From: Planctomycetota bacterium
GTDB lineage: Bacteria; Planctomycetota; Planctomycetia; Planctomycetales; Planctomycetaceae
Length of the DNA: 64,000 nucleotides
Reading direction: 5' to 3'
Assembly (NCBI GenBank): GCA_018242525.1
Contig: JAFEBS010000017.1
Span: 99,106 to 163,105 of the forward strand
Positions within the stretch are counted from its first letter, which is position 1; every line of letters starts with the position of its first letter. A program made the translations under genes and the position numbers. Under the pieces are notes generated by a model, which was not told the origin of the DNA, did not search any database, and was given only the letters and a program-made list of their open reading frames with translations. Below are positions 9,070-17,978 of this stretch, piece after piece.

Positions 9070-10451
9070 AGGAATTCTTCCAGCGAACCGGGTGAGGCAT
9101 TCAACCGATCCGATTCGCGGGACTTACCCCCCGAAAGATAGTCGGTCCAGCGCCGCTCCATTCGATCGCAGAACCGAAAGATGGCGACAAATGGAGCGAC
9201 CACGTAATCGTCGATCAAGGCATCCAGGTATCCACGTTCAATCGCAAACCGGTACAACCAGGTTCGTCCCGTGCGCGGCAGCATCCGATCCCAGAAGCCC
9301 CCCAGGCGGGGCAGTCGATCACCAATCGCGTTTTCCAGCTGACGATAGTCCTGCAACAAGGTGGGTGCTCGTACGAACTGCAGGGTTCGCAGGCAGGCAT
9401 TCCCCAGGATATGAACCAGCGGCAGGAACCGCAGGCCGATCCCAATTTCGGCGACGATGATCGCCACCTGCGTCAATGAGGCAAAACAAATGGCTGATTT
9501 GATGTCGGTTTGGACTCTTCCCACAATCGATGCGTAGATCGCCGTGGAAATCCCCAACGTCACAATGACCGCCTCCAACAGCGGCGATTTGACCAGCATC
9601 GGGCTGATGCGTAACAGCAGAAACGCACCCAGGTGGACGGACAAGGCACCGTAGAACACAGCGCTCGATGGCGTTGGGCCTTCCATCGCCCGCGGCAACC
9701 AGCCGCAAAACGGAATCAATGCCGACTTGCCCGCCGCAGCCAGCAGCATCAGCAATCCCACGACCAGCGCTTCATGCTCGGAAACTGTTGCTTTGCCGTA
9801 GGGCCAGGATTCCGTCCCCAACACCTTTTCAAAATCGCTATGGCCGAAATGGTGCAGGGTCAGTGCGGCAATCAGCAACGCGGCATCCGAGACGCGATAG
9901 ACGCACCAGACTCGTAACCCGTTGCGAACCGGTTCTGCCCGCTCGTGAAAGAACGCCACCAGGAATGCCGAAGACAGGCCGACCAGTTCCCAACCTGCAA
10001 ACAGTGTTTCAATCGTTCCGGCCAGTGATGTCGTCACCATGCCGAGCAGAAACACGGCGTTCAGCGTGAAGAAGCGGTTGTATCCCGGTTCTCGATGCAT
10101 GTACCGGCTGGCGAACGCCAGGATAGTTCCGGAAAGGATGTACGACAGCATCACGAACGGAATCGACAGCCGGTCGTAAATCAGCTTGATGTGAAACTCG
10201 TACTCGGGGATCTTCACCCAGTTGCCGATTTCAATCGGGACATGGGGGTTTTCCATCGGCAACATGAAGATCAGCATCAATGTGGATGACGCCAATCCGG
10301 CGATCATTCCTGACTGCAACAGCCGGTTGATGACCTCTTCCGGCAGTCGGCGGCTGACCAGCGATGAAAAGCCCAGCACCACCAACAGCACGATCGGACA
10401 AAGAATCACGCACAGACCAAGTATGGTCATCAAATGGGCTGCATTCGGCAT
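9066..10451 (-). CDS. NuoL-like proton-conducting membrane subunit
   Basis: 461 residues with ~12 membrane segments. The core matches NuoL/MrpA/DabB-type subunits: [24 protein letters not shown] (the Glu and WE-GL motif), then [31 protein letters not shown] (the channel Lys and the WLPxAMxGPTP motif). The usual HAATMV after GPTP is replaced by FYGALSV. The C-terminus is much shorter than NuoL: the long lateral helix is absent and ~100 soluble residues follow. It is the first gene of a pair with the NuoM-like gene. NuoL-like proteins of this size also partner DabA (DUF2309) in inorganic-carbon uptake, but no DabA gene is visible here. Confidence 0.8.
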   Translation of the reverse strand: MPNAAHLMTILGLCVILCPIVLLVVLGFSSLVSRRLPEEVINRLLQSGMIAGLASSTLMLIFMLPMENPHVPIEIGNWVKIPEYEFHIKLIYDRLSIPFVMLSYILSGTILAFASRYMHREPGYNRFFTLNAVFLLGMVTTSLAGTIETLFAGWELVGLSSAFLVAFFHERAEPVRNGLRVWCVYRVSDAALLIAALTLHHFGHSDFEKVLGTESWPYGKATVSEHEALVVGLLMLLAAAGKSALIPFCGWLPRAMEGPTPSSAVFYGALSVHLGAFLLLRISPMLVKSPLLEAVIVTLGISTAIYASIVGRVQTDIKSAICFASLTQVAIIVAEIGIGLRFLPLVHILGNACLRTLQFVRAPTLLQDYRQLENAIGDRLPRLGGFWDRMLPRTGRTWLYRFAIERGYLDALIDDYVVAPFVAIFRFCDRMERRWTDYLSGGKSRESDRLNASPGSLEEFL

Positions 10452-10781
10452 ATTGGAATTCTACTCGTTTCCAGGCGATCGACATCCATGATCGCTTTGT
10501 TCCAAATCCAGACCAGCACTCGGCGTAACTCGCTTCTCGAAACCTTACGAACCGGACGGTTTTACGCGGCACGAGCCAGACTCGCAATTCCAGAAACATT
10601 ACAAGCTGGTTAGAATTGGGGAATGTGCCTTGGGGTCTGGCGCAGGATTTTCATGGTACCATCAAATCAAAGAATACGCATGTGATTATGGCTTTGGGCG
10701 TTACGACGCTCAGTCTGGTCTGGCGGAGGATGCCTTCGCAAGCACCGGGTGTCAGGAAAGACTGAGGGCTCGACGCCTCCC
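10452..10781. other. Gene-free region between NuoL-like start and flhB stop
   Basis: 330 bp without a credible gene. Since flhB ends here unusually early, all three minus-strand frames after the divergence point were read for the missing FlhB C-terminal domain; no NPTH motif or related sequence was found. No clear terminator hairpin was seen. Confidence 0.6.
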
Positions 10782-11567
10782 TTAAACTCGTCGGATCGCG
10801 TCGGCAGTACTGATACTGACGGAGCCCGCCAGCGGTTGGCGGTGCGTCCATCGCCGGTCCACCTGGTCTTCCCGCTGTTCGCGTCGGACTTCTTCCACAG
10901 TCATCATCAATTGCCGTTCCTGTCGCCAGAACTGGAAGCCGTAATCCAGGATCGCCAGGACGACGAGTGACATTGATAGCTGCAGGGTTAGTTCACCGAT
11001 GAGTCGCATCGACAGGCTGAAGATCTCCACGGGGGCACCTTCCGTCAGCGGGCCGGCCGATGCCAGGCGGTTTCGGACAAACCAGGCCAGCACCGCCAGC
11101 AGTACTGTCAGCTTGATCAGTGACCAGCCGAAGTTGAACCAGGCTGGCAAGGACCACCAGCGATTCAGGGTTCGTGCGGGGTCCAGTCGGCCAAACTGCG
11201 GCAGGAGGGCGGTTGGGACCCACAGGAAGCCGGTTTGCACCAGATTCGCGAGCGTCGCGGCAATCACGATCACCAGCAGGATCGGCGTCAGTACCAGCGA
11301 CAACCGGATTGTGATCTGCAGGAATTGGGTCGCGACGGAATCGGGGTCCGGCATGGAGGTGGGGGCGGCCGACAGGCCGATGCGCAACAGGGTGATGAGC
11401 TCGGTACCCAATGCGGGACCCAGCCACCACAATCCGGCGGAGGCCGACAACAGGATGAGGGCACTGACGAGATCGCTACTGCGAGCCACATCACCCCGGG
11501 CGCGCGCTTCCCTCCGCCGCCGTTCGGTTGGTTGCTGAGTTCGATCTCCCTGGTCGTCGGTCGACAT
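10782..11567 (-). CDS. flhB: FlhB-like export gate protein lacking the cytoplasmic switch domain
   Basis: 261 residues from the ATG at 11567. The N-terminus (MSTDDQGDRTQQPTERRRREARARGDVARS) is the classical FlhB start (EK/RTE-xPT-x-KK-xxAR-x-G-xVxxS). Four membrane segments follow, with PTALLPQFGRLDPARTLNRWWS, the usual loop. After the linker MTVEEVRREQREDQ (residues 222-235), normally followed by the ~130-residue cytoplasmic domain with the autocleaving NPTH site, the sequence departs from the family and stops at 261. Standard FlhB is ~350-380 residues, so the switch domain is absent. Last gene of the fliO-P-Q-R-flhB run, 17 bp after fliR. It may be a decayed copy or a shortened variant. Confidence 0.85.
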   Translation of the reverse strand: MSTDDQGDRTQQPTERRRREARARGDVARSSDLVSALILLSASAGLWWLGPALGTELITLLRIGLSAAPTSMPDPDSVATQFLQITIRLSLVLTPILLVIVIAATLANLVQTGFLWVPTALLPQFGRLDPARTLNRWWSLPAWFNFGWSLIKLTVLLAVLAWFVRNRLASAGPLTEGAPVEIFSLSMRLIGELTLQLSMSLVVLAILDYGFQFWRQERQLMMTVEEVRREQREDQVDRRWTHRQPLAGSVSISTADAIRRV

Positions 11568-11584
11568 AGACGAGTTGCCAACGG

Positions 11585-12436
11585 CTAAGGTTGAGGAACG
11601 TGCGGGGAATCGGCCTGGACTTCTTCGTGGGCGATTTTCAGCGATTCGTACAACGTGGATGCCGCGGCTTCCTGGATCCCCGGAAACGTCGCAGCGAGGA
11701 TCAGCAGACCAGCACCAACCCGCATCGCCTGAGCAACCGAGGTCAGCTCCCAGCGTGAGGATCGGCGAATCCAACTCAGCGTCAGATCGAGCAGAGACAT
11801 GGCGACCGCAAACGGCATCGCGACACGCAGTCCCAGCACCAACGCCTGCTGAACGATGGCCCGCAGGAGTTCCCAGGCAGATCCAGGAAGCTGCATCATC
11901 CCTACGGGTAGCGCGTGAAACGTATCCAGGATGAAGCGAACCACCAGCAGATGCCCATTGACTGGTTGCAGGACCAGCAGGACAACCACACAAAAGAGCG
12001 ACAGAAGCTCCGCTGGTGCCGAATCGCCGGGTGAGTATTCCGGGTTCAAAACGCTGCCAAGACCCAGTCCGCCGTGTCGATCCAGCCACGCGCCGCCCAG
12101 CTTGAGACCCGTCAGGAAGACGGCAACCGACAATCCCAGCGCGGCCCCGATCCCTGCGTCGCAGGCCATCGCCAGAATCAGATCGGACGGCGATGCCGGA
12201 TCATTGCCCGGATCCGCTGCTGTCAAGCTGGGAGCCACGATCAGCGTTAATAGAACCACCAGGCCGATCCGCACGGGCCAGGAAACCAGTGTTCGTCCCA
12301 GGAATGGCCCAACACAAAAGCACCCCGCCAGTCGCACAGCCACCAACAGGAACACCCTGGCCTGTGCCAAACCCTCGCCAGTCACCCATTGGCGGCCAGA
12401 AAGATCGTTGAACCAGGGTGAATGAAAAGGATCCAT
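11585..12436 (-). CDS. fliR: Flagellar biosynthetic protein FliR
   Basis: 283 residues, hydrophobic with about six membrane segments, typical of FliR/SctT (~260 residues). Landmarks: RVFLLVAVRLAGCFCVGPFLG near the N-terminus, the mid-protein GLKLGGAWLDRHGGLGLGSVLNPEYS (normally G-x2-x-D-xQ-xGF-x-x-DP), and DLTLSWIRRSSRWE near the end. FliR joins FliP and FliQ in the helical export gate of the flagellar type III secretion apparatus in the inner membrane. It starts 17 bp after fliQ and precedes flhB by 17 bp. The opposite-strand and other-frame open frames over it are shadows. Confidence 0.9.
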   Translation of the reverse strand: MDPFHSPWFNDLSGRQWVTGEGLAQARVFLLVAVRLAGCFCVGPFLGRTLVSWPVRIGLVVLLTLIVAPSLTAADPGNDPASPSDLILAMACDAGIGAALGLSVAVFLTGLKLGGAWLDRHGGLGLGSVLNPEYSPGDSAPAELLSLFCVVVLLVLQPVNGHLLVVRFILDTFHALPVGMMQLPGSAWELLRAIVQQALVLGLRVAMPFAVAMSLLDLTLSWIRRSSRWELTSVAQAMRVGAGLLILAATFPGIQEAAASTLYESLKIAHEEVQADSPHVPQP

Positions 12437-12453
12437 GACGACGGCGCTTCACC

Positions 12454-12720
12454 TCAAATGGTGTGGGGGATGCCACGGATCAAGTCCGCCGCGTATTCAG
12501 TCAGCAGGCTCAAACCCCACGGGAGCAGCAATAGCAGGACCAGCGTCAAAGCGATCAACCGCGGGACGAACGTCAGAGACTGGTCCTGGACCTGCGTCAA
12601 TGCCTGGATCAACCCCATCAGCAGGCCCACGGCCAGCGCGGCCAGCAGGACAGGGCCACACAGCACCAGTGCCAGCATCGCGGCGGAACGAAACAGTTCG
12701 ATGGCGGTATCTGCGGTCAT
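12454..12720 (-). CDS. fliQ: Flagellar biosynthetic protein FliQ
   Basis: 88 residues, the standard FliQ length, with two membrane helices and the conserved central segment GLLMGLIQALTQVQDQSLTFVPR (family: VGLxVxxxQAxTQIQExTLxFVPK). FliQ packs around the FliP ring in the export gate. It overlaps the end of fliP by four bases (ATGA, 12717-12720) and is followed by fliR after 17 bp, consistent with translational coupling in a single operon. Confidence 0.95.
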   Translation of the reverse strand: MTADTAIELFRSAAMLALVLCGPVLLAALAVGLLMGLIQALTQVQDQSLTFVPRLIALTLVLLLLLPWGLSLLTEYAADLIRGIPHTI

Positions 12721-13667
12721 GCCAACCGTACGCTTTCCAGCAACATGCCCACCGTCAGGAACCAGCCGTCGATCAGCACAAACAGCAGCAGTTTGAAGGG
12801 CAATGAAATCATTGACGGGGGGAGCATATTCAGCCCCAGGCTGGTCAGGATTGAAGACACCACCAGGTCAATCACCAGGAATGGCAGAAAGATCTGGAAC
12901 CCAATCAGGAACGCAACTTTCAGTTCGCTCAGCAGATAGGCCGGGGCGAGCACCGTGAGCGGCACATCGTCATAGTTCTGGGGTTCATGCCATGTGGCGG
13001 CTCTCGGGGACGTTGGTTCGGGGCGCTGATAGTCAATCAGCATCCAGACGGCGTCGGCATTTCCCGCCTGATCAATCTGCCGGGCCATGAAGTCTCGCAA
13101 TGGCGCGGCAGAACGCTGAAAGGCCAGAGCCTCGTCAACGGGTTGTGATCCCGAAGTCGGATTGGTGTAGGGGCGAATCCCTTCATCATACGAACGCTGC
13201 CAGACCGGGGCCATCACCAGAAACGTCATGAACATCCCCAACGCTGTCAGGATCTGGTTCGGCAGGGCCTGAGGCGTTCCCATGGCCTGACGGAGCATTC
13301 CCAGTACGACGGTGAATCGAACAAAGCATGTTGTCATCAACAGGATCGAAGGGACCAGTCCCAGGACCGTGACCGCCACCAGGACTTTCAGGGACGTTCC
13401 CACGGTGGCGGGATCCGTGAAACTTGACGAGGTCGTCAGTGGCGTTGGCGGAATGATGTCTTCTTGGAACCGGGCAGGGACGACGGGGGCTGGCTGTGGC
13501 ACAGGCTGCGGACGCGTTCCCGTTCGTTCGACGGGAAATGGGTTGGGGCGTGCCGGCGGTGCCGGGCGTTCCTGTGCGTGAGCGTGAAGACCGGCCACCA
13601 GGCAAATGGCTGCCATCGCGACAATCCACCGCTTGAGCAAAAGACACAAGTGACCGGGTGCCGGCAT
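12717..13667 (-). CDS. fliP: Flagellar biosynthetic protein FliP
   Basis: 316 residues from an ATG at 13667; the longer upstream open frame overlaps fliO and has no family similarity. A signal peptide (LLLKRWIVAMAAICLVAGLHAHA) is followed by a Pro-rich stretch, then the FliP core: SILLMTTCFVRFTVVLGMLRQAMGTPQALPNQILTALGMFMTFLVM, a periplasmic loop, LLSELKVAFLIGFQIFLPFLVIDLVVSSILTSLGLNMLPPSMISLPFKLLLFVLIDGW. These are the two FliP signatures. The loop between them has an insertion with YQRPEPTSPRA. FliP forms the pentameric core of the export gate. It follows fliO by 25 bp and overlaps fliQ. Confidence 0.93.
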   Translation of the reverse strand: MPAPGHLCLLLKRWIVAMAAICLVAGLHAHAQERPAPPARPNPFPVERTGTRPQPVPQPAPVVPARFQEDIIPPTPLTTSSSFTDPATVGTSLKVLVAVTVLGLVPSILLMTTCFVRFTVVLGMLRQAMGTPQALPNQILTALGMFMTFLVMAPVWQRSYDEGIRPYTNPTSGSQPVDEALAFQRSAAPLRDFMARQIDQAGNADAVWMLIDYQRPEPTSPRAATWHEPQNYDDVPLTVLAPAYLLSELKVAFLIGFQIFLPFLVIDLVVSSILTSLGLNMLPPSMISLPFKLLLFVLIDGWFLTVGMLLESVRLA

Positions 13668-13692
13668 TTGTCGGGTTCGATTCTGCAGGAGG

Positions 13693-14277
13693 CTATCCAC
13701 GGCGCGGGGCCTCCGCTGATAACTCCTGGTCAGGATTCGTGGTTCCCCGCACGGTGAAGGATTTTGCGTCTCGTGGCTGCTGACAAGCATCCACCATCCG
13801 CTGAACTTCACCCGGGTCCGTAATCTCGGCCAACGTGCGGGCACCGTCCGGCGACACTCCCAGAACCAGCACGCGTTCTCCGCACCGCACCAGATGGATC
13901 GCCACCTTTTGCTCAATCATCCGTCGTCCCAGCAACTCCATCGCTTCAATCGGCAGGGTTCGTGGCAGTCCCAGATACGGTTTCAGCCAATAACCAACCA
14001 GGGTGACAGAGCCAACGATTGCCGCCAGCGAGAGAGTCGTCGTCCATAAGCTGCCAGAAGAGCTACTTTTGCGAGATGAAATGATCCCTGATTCGTGTCC
14101 GCGGGACCGCGGCGGCAGCCGTATGCCGACAGCGGCTTCGTTGGCCTCTGCCCGCACGGGACCATCCTGGCCATAGCCGGTCGATCCACGTAACATCAGC
14201 AGGCCAAAGACGATCAGCAACACAAGGCTAATGTGAGTGTTGTTGGTTTGCGTCGATTTGTCGGCATTCAGATTCAT
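13693..14277 (-). CDS. fliO: FliO-like flagellar export gate assembly protein
   Basis: 194 residues from the ATG at 14277; an alternative start is 27 bp upstream. An N-terminal hydrophobic segment is followed by a polar region, one strong membrane helix (LWTTTLSLAAIVGSVTLVGYWL, residues ~75-97) and a small cytoplasmic domain with IEAMELLGRRMIEQKVAIHLVRCGERVLVLGVSPDGARTL, the FliO pattern (bulk LxLGxKxxIxLVxVxxxxLLLGVTxxxIxxL). FliO chaperones FliP ring assembly. Being first in the run fliO-fliP-fliQ-fliR-flhB supports the call. Confidence 0.85.
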   Translation of the reverse strand: MNLNADKSTQTNNTHISLVLLIVFGLLMLRGSTGYGQDGPVRAEANEAAVGIRLPPRSRGHESGIISSRKSSSSGSLWTTTLSLAAIVGSVTLVGYWLKPYLGLPRTLPIEAMELLGRRMIEQKVAIHLVRCGERVLVLGVSPDGARTLAEITDPGEVQRMVDACQQPRDAKSFTVRGTTNPDQELSAEAPRRG

Positions 14278-14517
14278 CCGTGACAATCCGCAAGCACTGG
14301 CCACGCTCCGGCGGAATCTGCCGAAGGTGGTGGCGTGAAATACCTATCAGATCGAAAACGGGCAAGACCAGATTCGCTCGGCCAAATGATTGCGACGGAG
14401 GGGGAAATGCCCGGAATCCAGGGAATTTGACCAAGGACTGTTTGTCGACCGGGTCCAATCTCATAACCTGATCGCTGAACCGATGGTGGCTCTGTCGGTG
14501 ACGTAGTGGAGAAAGTC

Positions 14518-17500
14518 ATGCCAAGGGTGCTGTTGATCGTGCTGACGTGTCTGGCATCCTGTCAGTCCGCGCGTGATCTCTGGGCGATTGAGAAAACGTC
14601 GGTCGCGATGACGACAACCGTAGCCGGCACGGACTCGACGAAGAAATCGGATCGTGATCTGGCCGCCCGATTGATCGCCTTGGTGGAAATGGATGTTCTG
14701 GCAGATGATACGTTGGCCGTTGTCGAACGACAGCAACTGGACGCCGCTCTGCAGCAATTGGCGCTCAGCCGAGAACGTTCCACAGACGAATCTCTGCGCC
14801 TCGGCAAACTGATGAACGCGGACGTTCTCGTGATGCTGGAATTGCAGCGGAAGGCGGAATCGCCTGCCCCTACAGCTTTTCTCCGTGTTGTGGATGCGAA
14901 GACCGCCACAATTCGTGGCATTACGGTCATGTCGGAATTGACGGAAACGAACCTGGAAGACACAGCAGAACAGTTCGCGCGGTACATTCCGGCGACGATT
15001 CGCCAGCCGCAGGCTCCTGCCGTCACGGTCGCAGTGGCACCGTTTGAATCTGTCGGTCGATTTGATCGATTGCGGCCGCTGGAACTGGGTGTTCGGGATA
15101 TTGTGACGTCACTGTTGCTGGCCCGAGTCGGTGTTCTCGCTCCGGAACCTGGTCAGAAAATCGACGATACAGGCAAGCCTCCGCGCCCACTGTTTCAAGT
15201 TCTGCAACGAGCTGGACTCGAACAACTGCTGCGTGAACTGGATTTGATCCAAACGGGACTTGTGGACCAGGGTCGCCTGCCAGCAACGTTGCCCAACCGC
15301 CATGCCGCATTCCTGATCAAAGGCGAAATTGATGAACGCCACGTGGATGGACAGTTCCTGGTTGTCATCCGCGGTGATTTGATCGATGCCGCGACGGCCA
15401 AAGTACGTGATTCGTTTGAATTCCAGTGTCCACCCGAAGAAATGGGATTGCAGCTCGCCGTGCGCGTGGATCGGATTGCCCGACAACTGGGAGCCCTCGA
15501 AGGATCGTCCGCGCCGGCCGAACCGACACGTCGAGGACTGGAAAGCCAGGTGCTGAAAGATCTGGCATTGCGTGACCTGCACCGGTTTCGACGTCGCAGC
15601 CCGGCTGACGGCGGGCATCGCTCATTTCGCGTTCCGGGCAGGAACGAACTGCTTGGTGCTCCCCGGTTGACAAAGCCGGACACCCCATTGGGTCAGATGT
15701 TGCTTCGCAAGTCGATCGATCGCCTGGAAACAGTCCTGTTCATTGATCCCGACGATGCCGAAGCGGCGTATGCAATCGGCTTTTGCCATTCGTTGCATAC
15801 ACAGGACATCTACCAACCGGCCCGTGCAGACGTGTATTTGCGTAAGGCGAGTGCTCTCAAGCCGCAAACGGAACTCGCCGCGTTGGCACTCGCATTTCTG
15901 GGAGAGATTTCGTTTCACGATCAAACGGGCGACCTCGACCGGTCGGAATTCGACGCCACCGCGGAACGCTTGTGGTTCGCGTTCGAGAAGACACCGGAAA
16001 AGTATCGAGACTACCTCTGGCCGCGCAGGCTGGAGTTGATTGGCAGGACCCAGCGTACCTTTGCGCAGAATTCGGAATTGCTCGAAAAAACAATTCCTTA
16101 CGTGGAACAGACAGGCCAGCAACATCGTCAACAACTGGTGAGCCAGGTGCAACGACTGGCGATTCAATTGGCCAACCGGGGAATGCAGAATCCAGAGCGG
16201 GCGAACAAGGGATTGGCACTGCTGAGCAAATGGTCCGACGGACCGGATCCGACACTGGCCGATGCAGGGAGATTGGGGCTGGCACGAATTCGGGCATTAA
16301 ACGAAGATCACCTCGCTGCTGCGATGCAGTTCGAGGAGTTCGCTGCGAAGCTGGCCGATGGTGATTCACCGGCCGATCGGTTGAAACGCGGTGTGCAACT
16401 GGTGAATGCCGCAAAGAGCTATCGACTGGCCGGACAACCGGACCGGGGATTGAAGCTACTCCGCTCGTTCGAGCCGATGTCGCAGTCAGGCTCGACTCTC
16501 GTGGGAATGCGGGGATACGAAATCGGCGCAGCACTGCAGGCACTCGGTGAAAAGAAACAGGCACTTGCGGCGTATATCGAGGCAGCGGAAGAGTGCCCGG
16601 GAATCATACCCAACAGCGATATCGTCGAATGCATTCGGGGACTGGGCGGCATGCCCCTGAGGGACGATCGCGACATCACTGTGCGCTCCATCAAACTGGC
16701 GGAGGGACGATCCTTCGCCAACGCTCCATTGGTTACGGACGGCTCGAGACTCTACGTGGGAGCCCCCGGAGTCCTGATGGTCGACCCGGAGACCGAAGCG
16801 TCGGTCGAATTAAAGCCAGGCCTTGGGAACGTCACCTGTTTGAAGGTTCGGCATCGGGAGTTGTGGGTCGGGACCGCAGTCGGCGGGGTCTGGCGATGCG
16901 ATCCTGTTTCCAATCACTGGACTCCGTACGGAACCGATCAGGGGCTTCCCGATCTGCGTGTCACCTGCATGGCATTGAATCAGGACGAGGTCTATGTCGG
17001 TGTTGGTACGGCGGCAGCGGGGGGGCTGGTCCGAATCGATTCGCAAGGAACGATTCACCCGCTGGCTGAAGGAGACGCACCACGGGTTGCACCGACTCAC
17101 ATGGTCCTCGATGACAATCGACTGCTGGCTCGAACCGTCGAGCACACGTATGAATTATCATTGAAATCCGGCAAATGGACGCAACACAGCCGTGGCCTCG
17201 GTCAGATCATCGCCACGCGATTGTTTGCGGGAACAGGTCTCATCTGGGCTTCAAACTATGGGCACGAAATCACCGTGTGGGACGCGGATGAATCCCGAAA
17301 TCAGATCTTTAAGTCTGCGTGGTACAACGTCCCCGGTACCAAGGCCGGATATGAAGTAAGCTTCGTGGCGGAACGGGGTGACGAGGTCTGGTTCGGTGGT
17401 CAACCGTGGGATCACTTCTTAAGTTCGGGCCTGTATCGCATTCATCGGAAAACCGGCGCGTTTCACAAGTTTTCGCCACGGGATGGGTTCCCGACGGTCT

Positions 17501-17628
17501 ACACGCAATCGATCCATGATGGAGTCTGGCTGCGTGACCAGTTGTGGTTGACGACATCCTGCGGCCTGTGCGTGGTGACACCATTGCAGAAAGATGCCGA
17601 TTCGAGACTTCCGACGACGGCACAGTGA
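14518..17628 (+). CDS. Large lipoprotein with CsgG-like, repeat and beta-propeller-like regions
   Basis: 1,036 residues from the ATG at 14518, which has GGAG-type ribosome-binding sequence (14508-14512) just upstream; a GTG 12 bp earlier is less likely. The N-terminus is a lipoprotein signal (LTCLASC15). Residues ~40-300 alternate helices and strands as in CsgG/LpoB-like domains (ALVEMDVLADDTLAVVERQQLDAALQQL; AVAPFESVGRFDRLRPLELGVRDIVTSLL). The middle is helical with TPR-like spacing (e.g. DAEAAYAIGFCHSL, AALALAFLGEISF). The last ~300 residues are beta-rich, resembling a ligand-binding propeller (DGSRLYVGAPGVLMVD, RELWVGTAVGGVWRCD, DEVYVGVGTAAAGGLVRID). A role as an envelope or sensory protein is inferred from these pieces. 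Confidence 0.7.
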   Translation: MPRVLLIVLTCLASCQSARDLWAIEKTSVAMTTTVAGTDSTKKSDRDLAARLIALVEMDVLADDTLAVVERQQLDAALQQLALSRERSTDESLRLGKLMNADVLVMLELQRKAESPAPTAFLRVVDAKTATIRGITVMSELTETNLEDTAEQFARYIPATIRQPQAPAVTVAVAPFESVGRFDRLRPLELGVRDIVTSLLLARVGVLAPEPGQKIDDTGKPPRPLFQVLQRAGLEQLLRELDLIQTGLVDQGRLPATLPNRHAAFLIKGEIDERHVDGQFLVVIRGDLIDAATAKVRDSFEFQCPPEEMGLQLAVRVDRIARQLGALEGSSAPAEPTRRGLESQVLKDLALRDLHRFRRRSPADGGHRSFRVPGRNELLGAPRLTKPDTPLGQMLLRKSIDRLETVLFIDPDDAEAAYAIGFCHSLHTQDIYQPARADVYLRKASALKPQTELAALALAFLGEISFHDQTGDLDRSEFDATAERLWFAFEKTPEKYRDYLWPRRLELIGRTQRTFAQNSELLEKTIPYVEQTGQQHRQQLVSQVQRLAIQLANRGMQNPERANKGLALLSKWSDGPDPTLADAGRLGLARIRALNEDHLAAAMQFEEFAAKLADGDSPADRLKRGVQLVNAAKSYRLAGQPDRGLKLLRSFEPMSQSGSTLVGMRGYEIGAALQALGEKKQALAAYIEAAEECPGIIPNSDIVECIRGLGGMPLRDDRDITVRSIKLAEGRSFANAPLVTDGSRLYVGAPGVLMVDPETEASVELKPGLGNVTCLKVRHRELWVGTAVGGVWRCDPVSNHWTPYGTDQGLPDLRVTCMALNQDEVYVGVGTAAAGGLVRIDSQGTIHPLAEGDAPRVAPTHMVLDDNRLLARTVEHTYELSLKSGKWTQHSRGLGQIIATRLFAGTGLIWASNYGHEITVWDADESRNQIFKSAWYNVPGTKAGYEVSFVAERGDEVWFGGQPWDHFLSSGLYRIHRKTGAFHKFSPRDGFPTVYTQSIHDGVWLRDQLWLTTSCGLCVVTPLQKDADSRLPTTAQ

Positions 17629-17978
17629 AAACGCACCACACAGTCTTCGCGGCCCGTCGCGCAACAACCGCGGCGCGCCATCCAGCGTGCAATGACAGAA
17701 CATTGAGTCGCCAAGGCTGGAGAACTGGCACAACGCCTTGTCGCGAACGAAAACGGCGGCAGTTCCCGGACGCGTGCATCAGGCCTCGAATGAATCAGCC
17801 GGTTGGTGGCGAATAGGGAGGAGGAGAAACTGGTGGCGGCGAAGCAGGTGGCGAATAAGGTGGCGGTGAAACAGGTGGCGAGTAGGGTGGTGAGTAGGGT
17901 GGTGGCGAATACGACATCGATGTTGGCCCTTTGGAAACAGTACGGACAGTTCGTCACGCCGAATGACGACGCTTCATG
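17629..17978. other. Region between convergent genes, low-complexity repeat, no confident gene
   Basis: About 350 bp between the lipoprotein stop and the glycosyltransferase-like stop. The right half contains a G-rich imperfect tandem repeat (see 17795-17917). The left half shows no motif and no terminator that I could support. Confidence 0.55.
17795..17917 (-). repeat. YSPP-type tandem repeat, possible 40-residue Pro-rich ORF
   Basis: On the minus strand a frame from the ATG at 17917 to the TGA at 17795 reads only Ser, Tyr, Pro, Val, Ala, Thr and Gly: units such as YSPPPYSPP, VSPPP and ASPPP repeated about eight times. An overlapping minus-strand frame that starts upstream with CPYC (a half zinc-ribbon) goes out of frame with it, so a frameshifted gene remnant is possible. 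Gene status is uncertain; the repeat itself is clear. Confidence 0.5.

Noticed and set aside
10650..10860. Frameshift restoring the FlhB C-terminal domain
   Set aside because: Both alternative frames were read; neither contains NPTH or any recognisable FlhB_C sequence.
10782..12089. 435-residue frame starting far upstream of flhB
   Set aside because: The first ~170 residues overlap fliR in another frame; the FlhB signature starts at the ATG at 11567.
15857..16564. 235-residue minus-strand frame inside the large lipoprotein gene
   Set aside because: Antisense shadow with Ser/Pro/Arg-rich composition.
17499..17957. 152-residue minus-strand frame starting with MTNCPYC
   Set aside because: Overlaps the lipoprotein gene end and becomes Cys/Thr/Ala-rich random sequence; only the CPYC start is suggestive.
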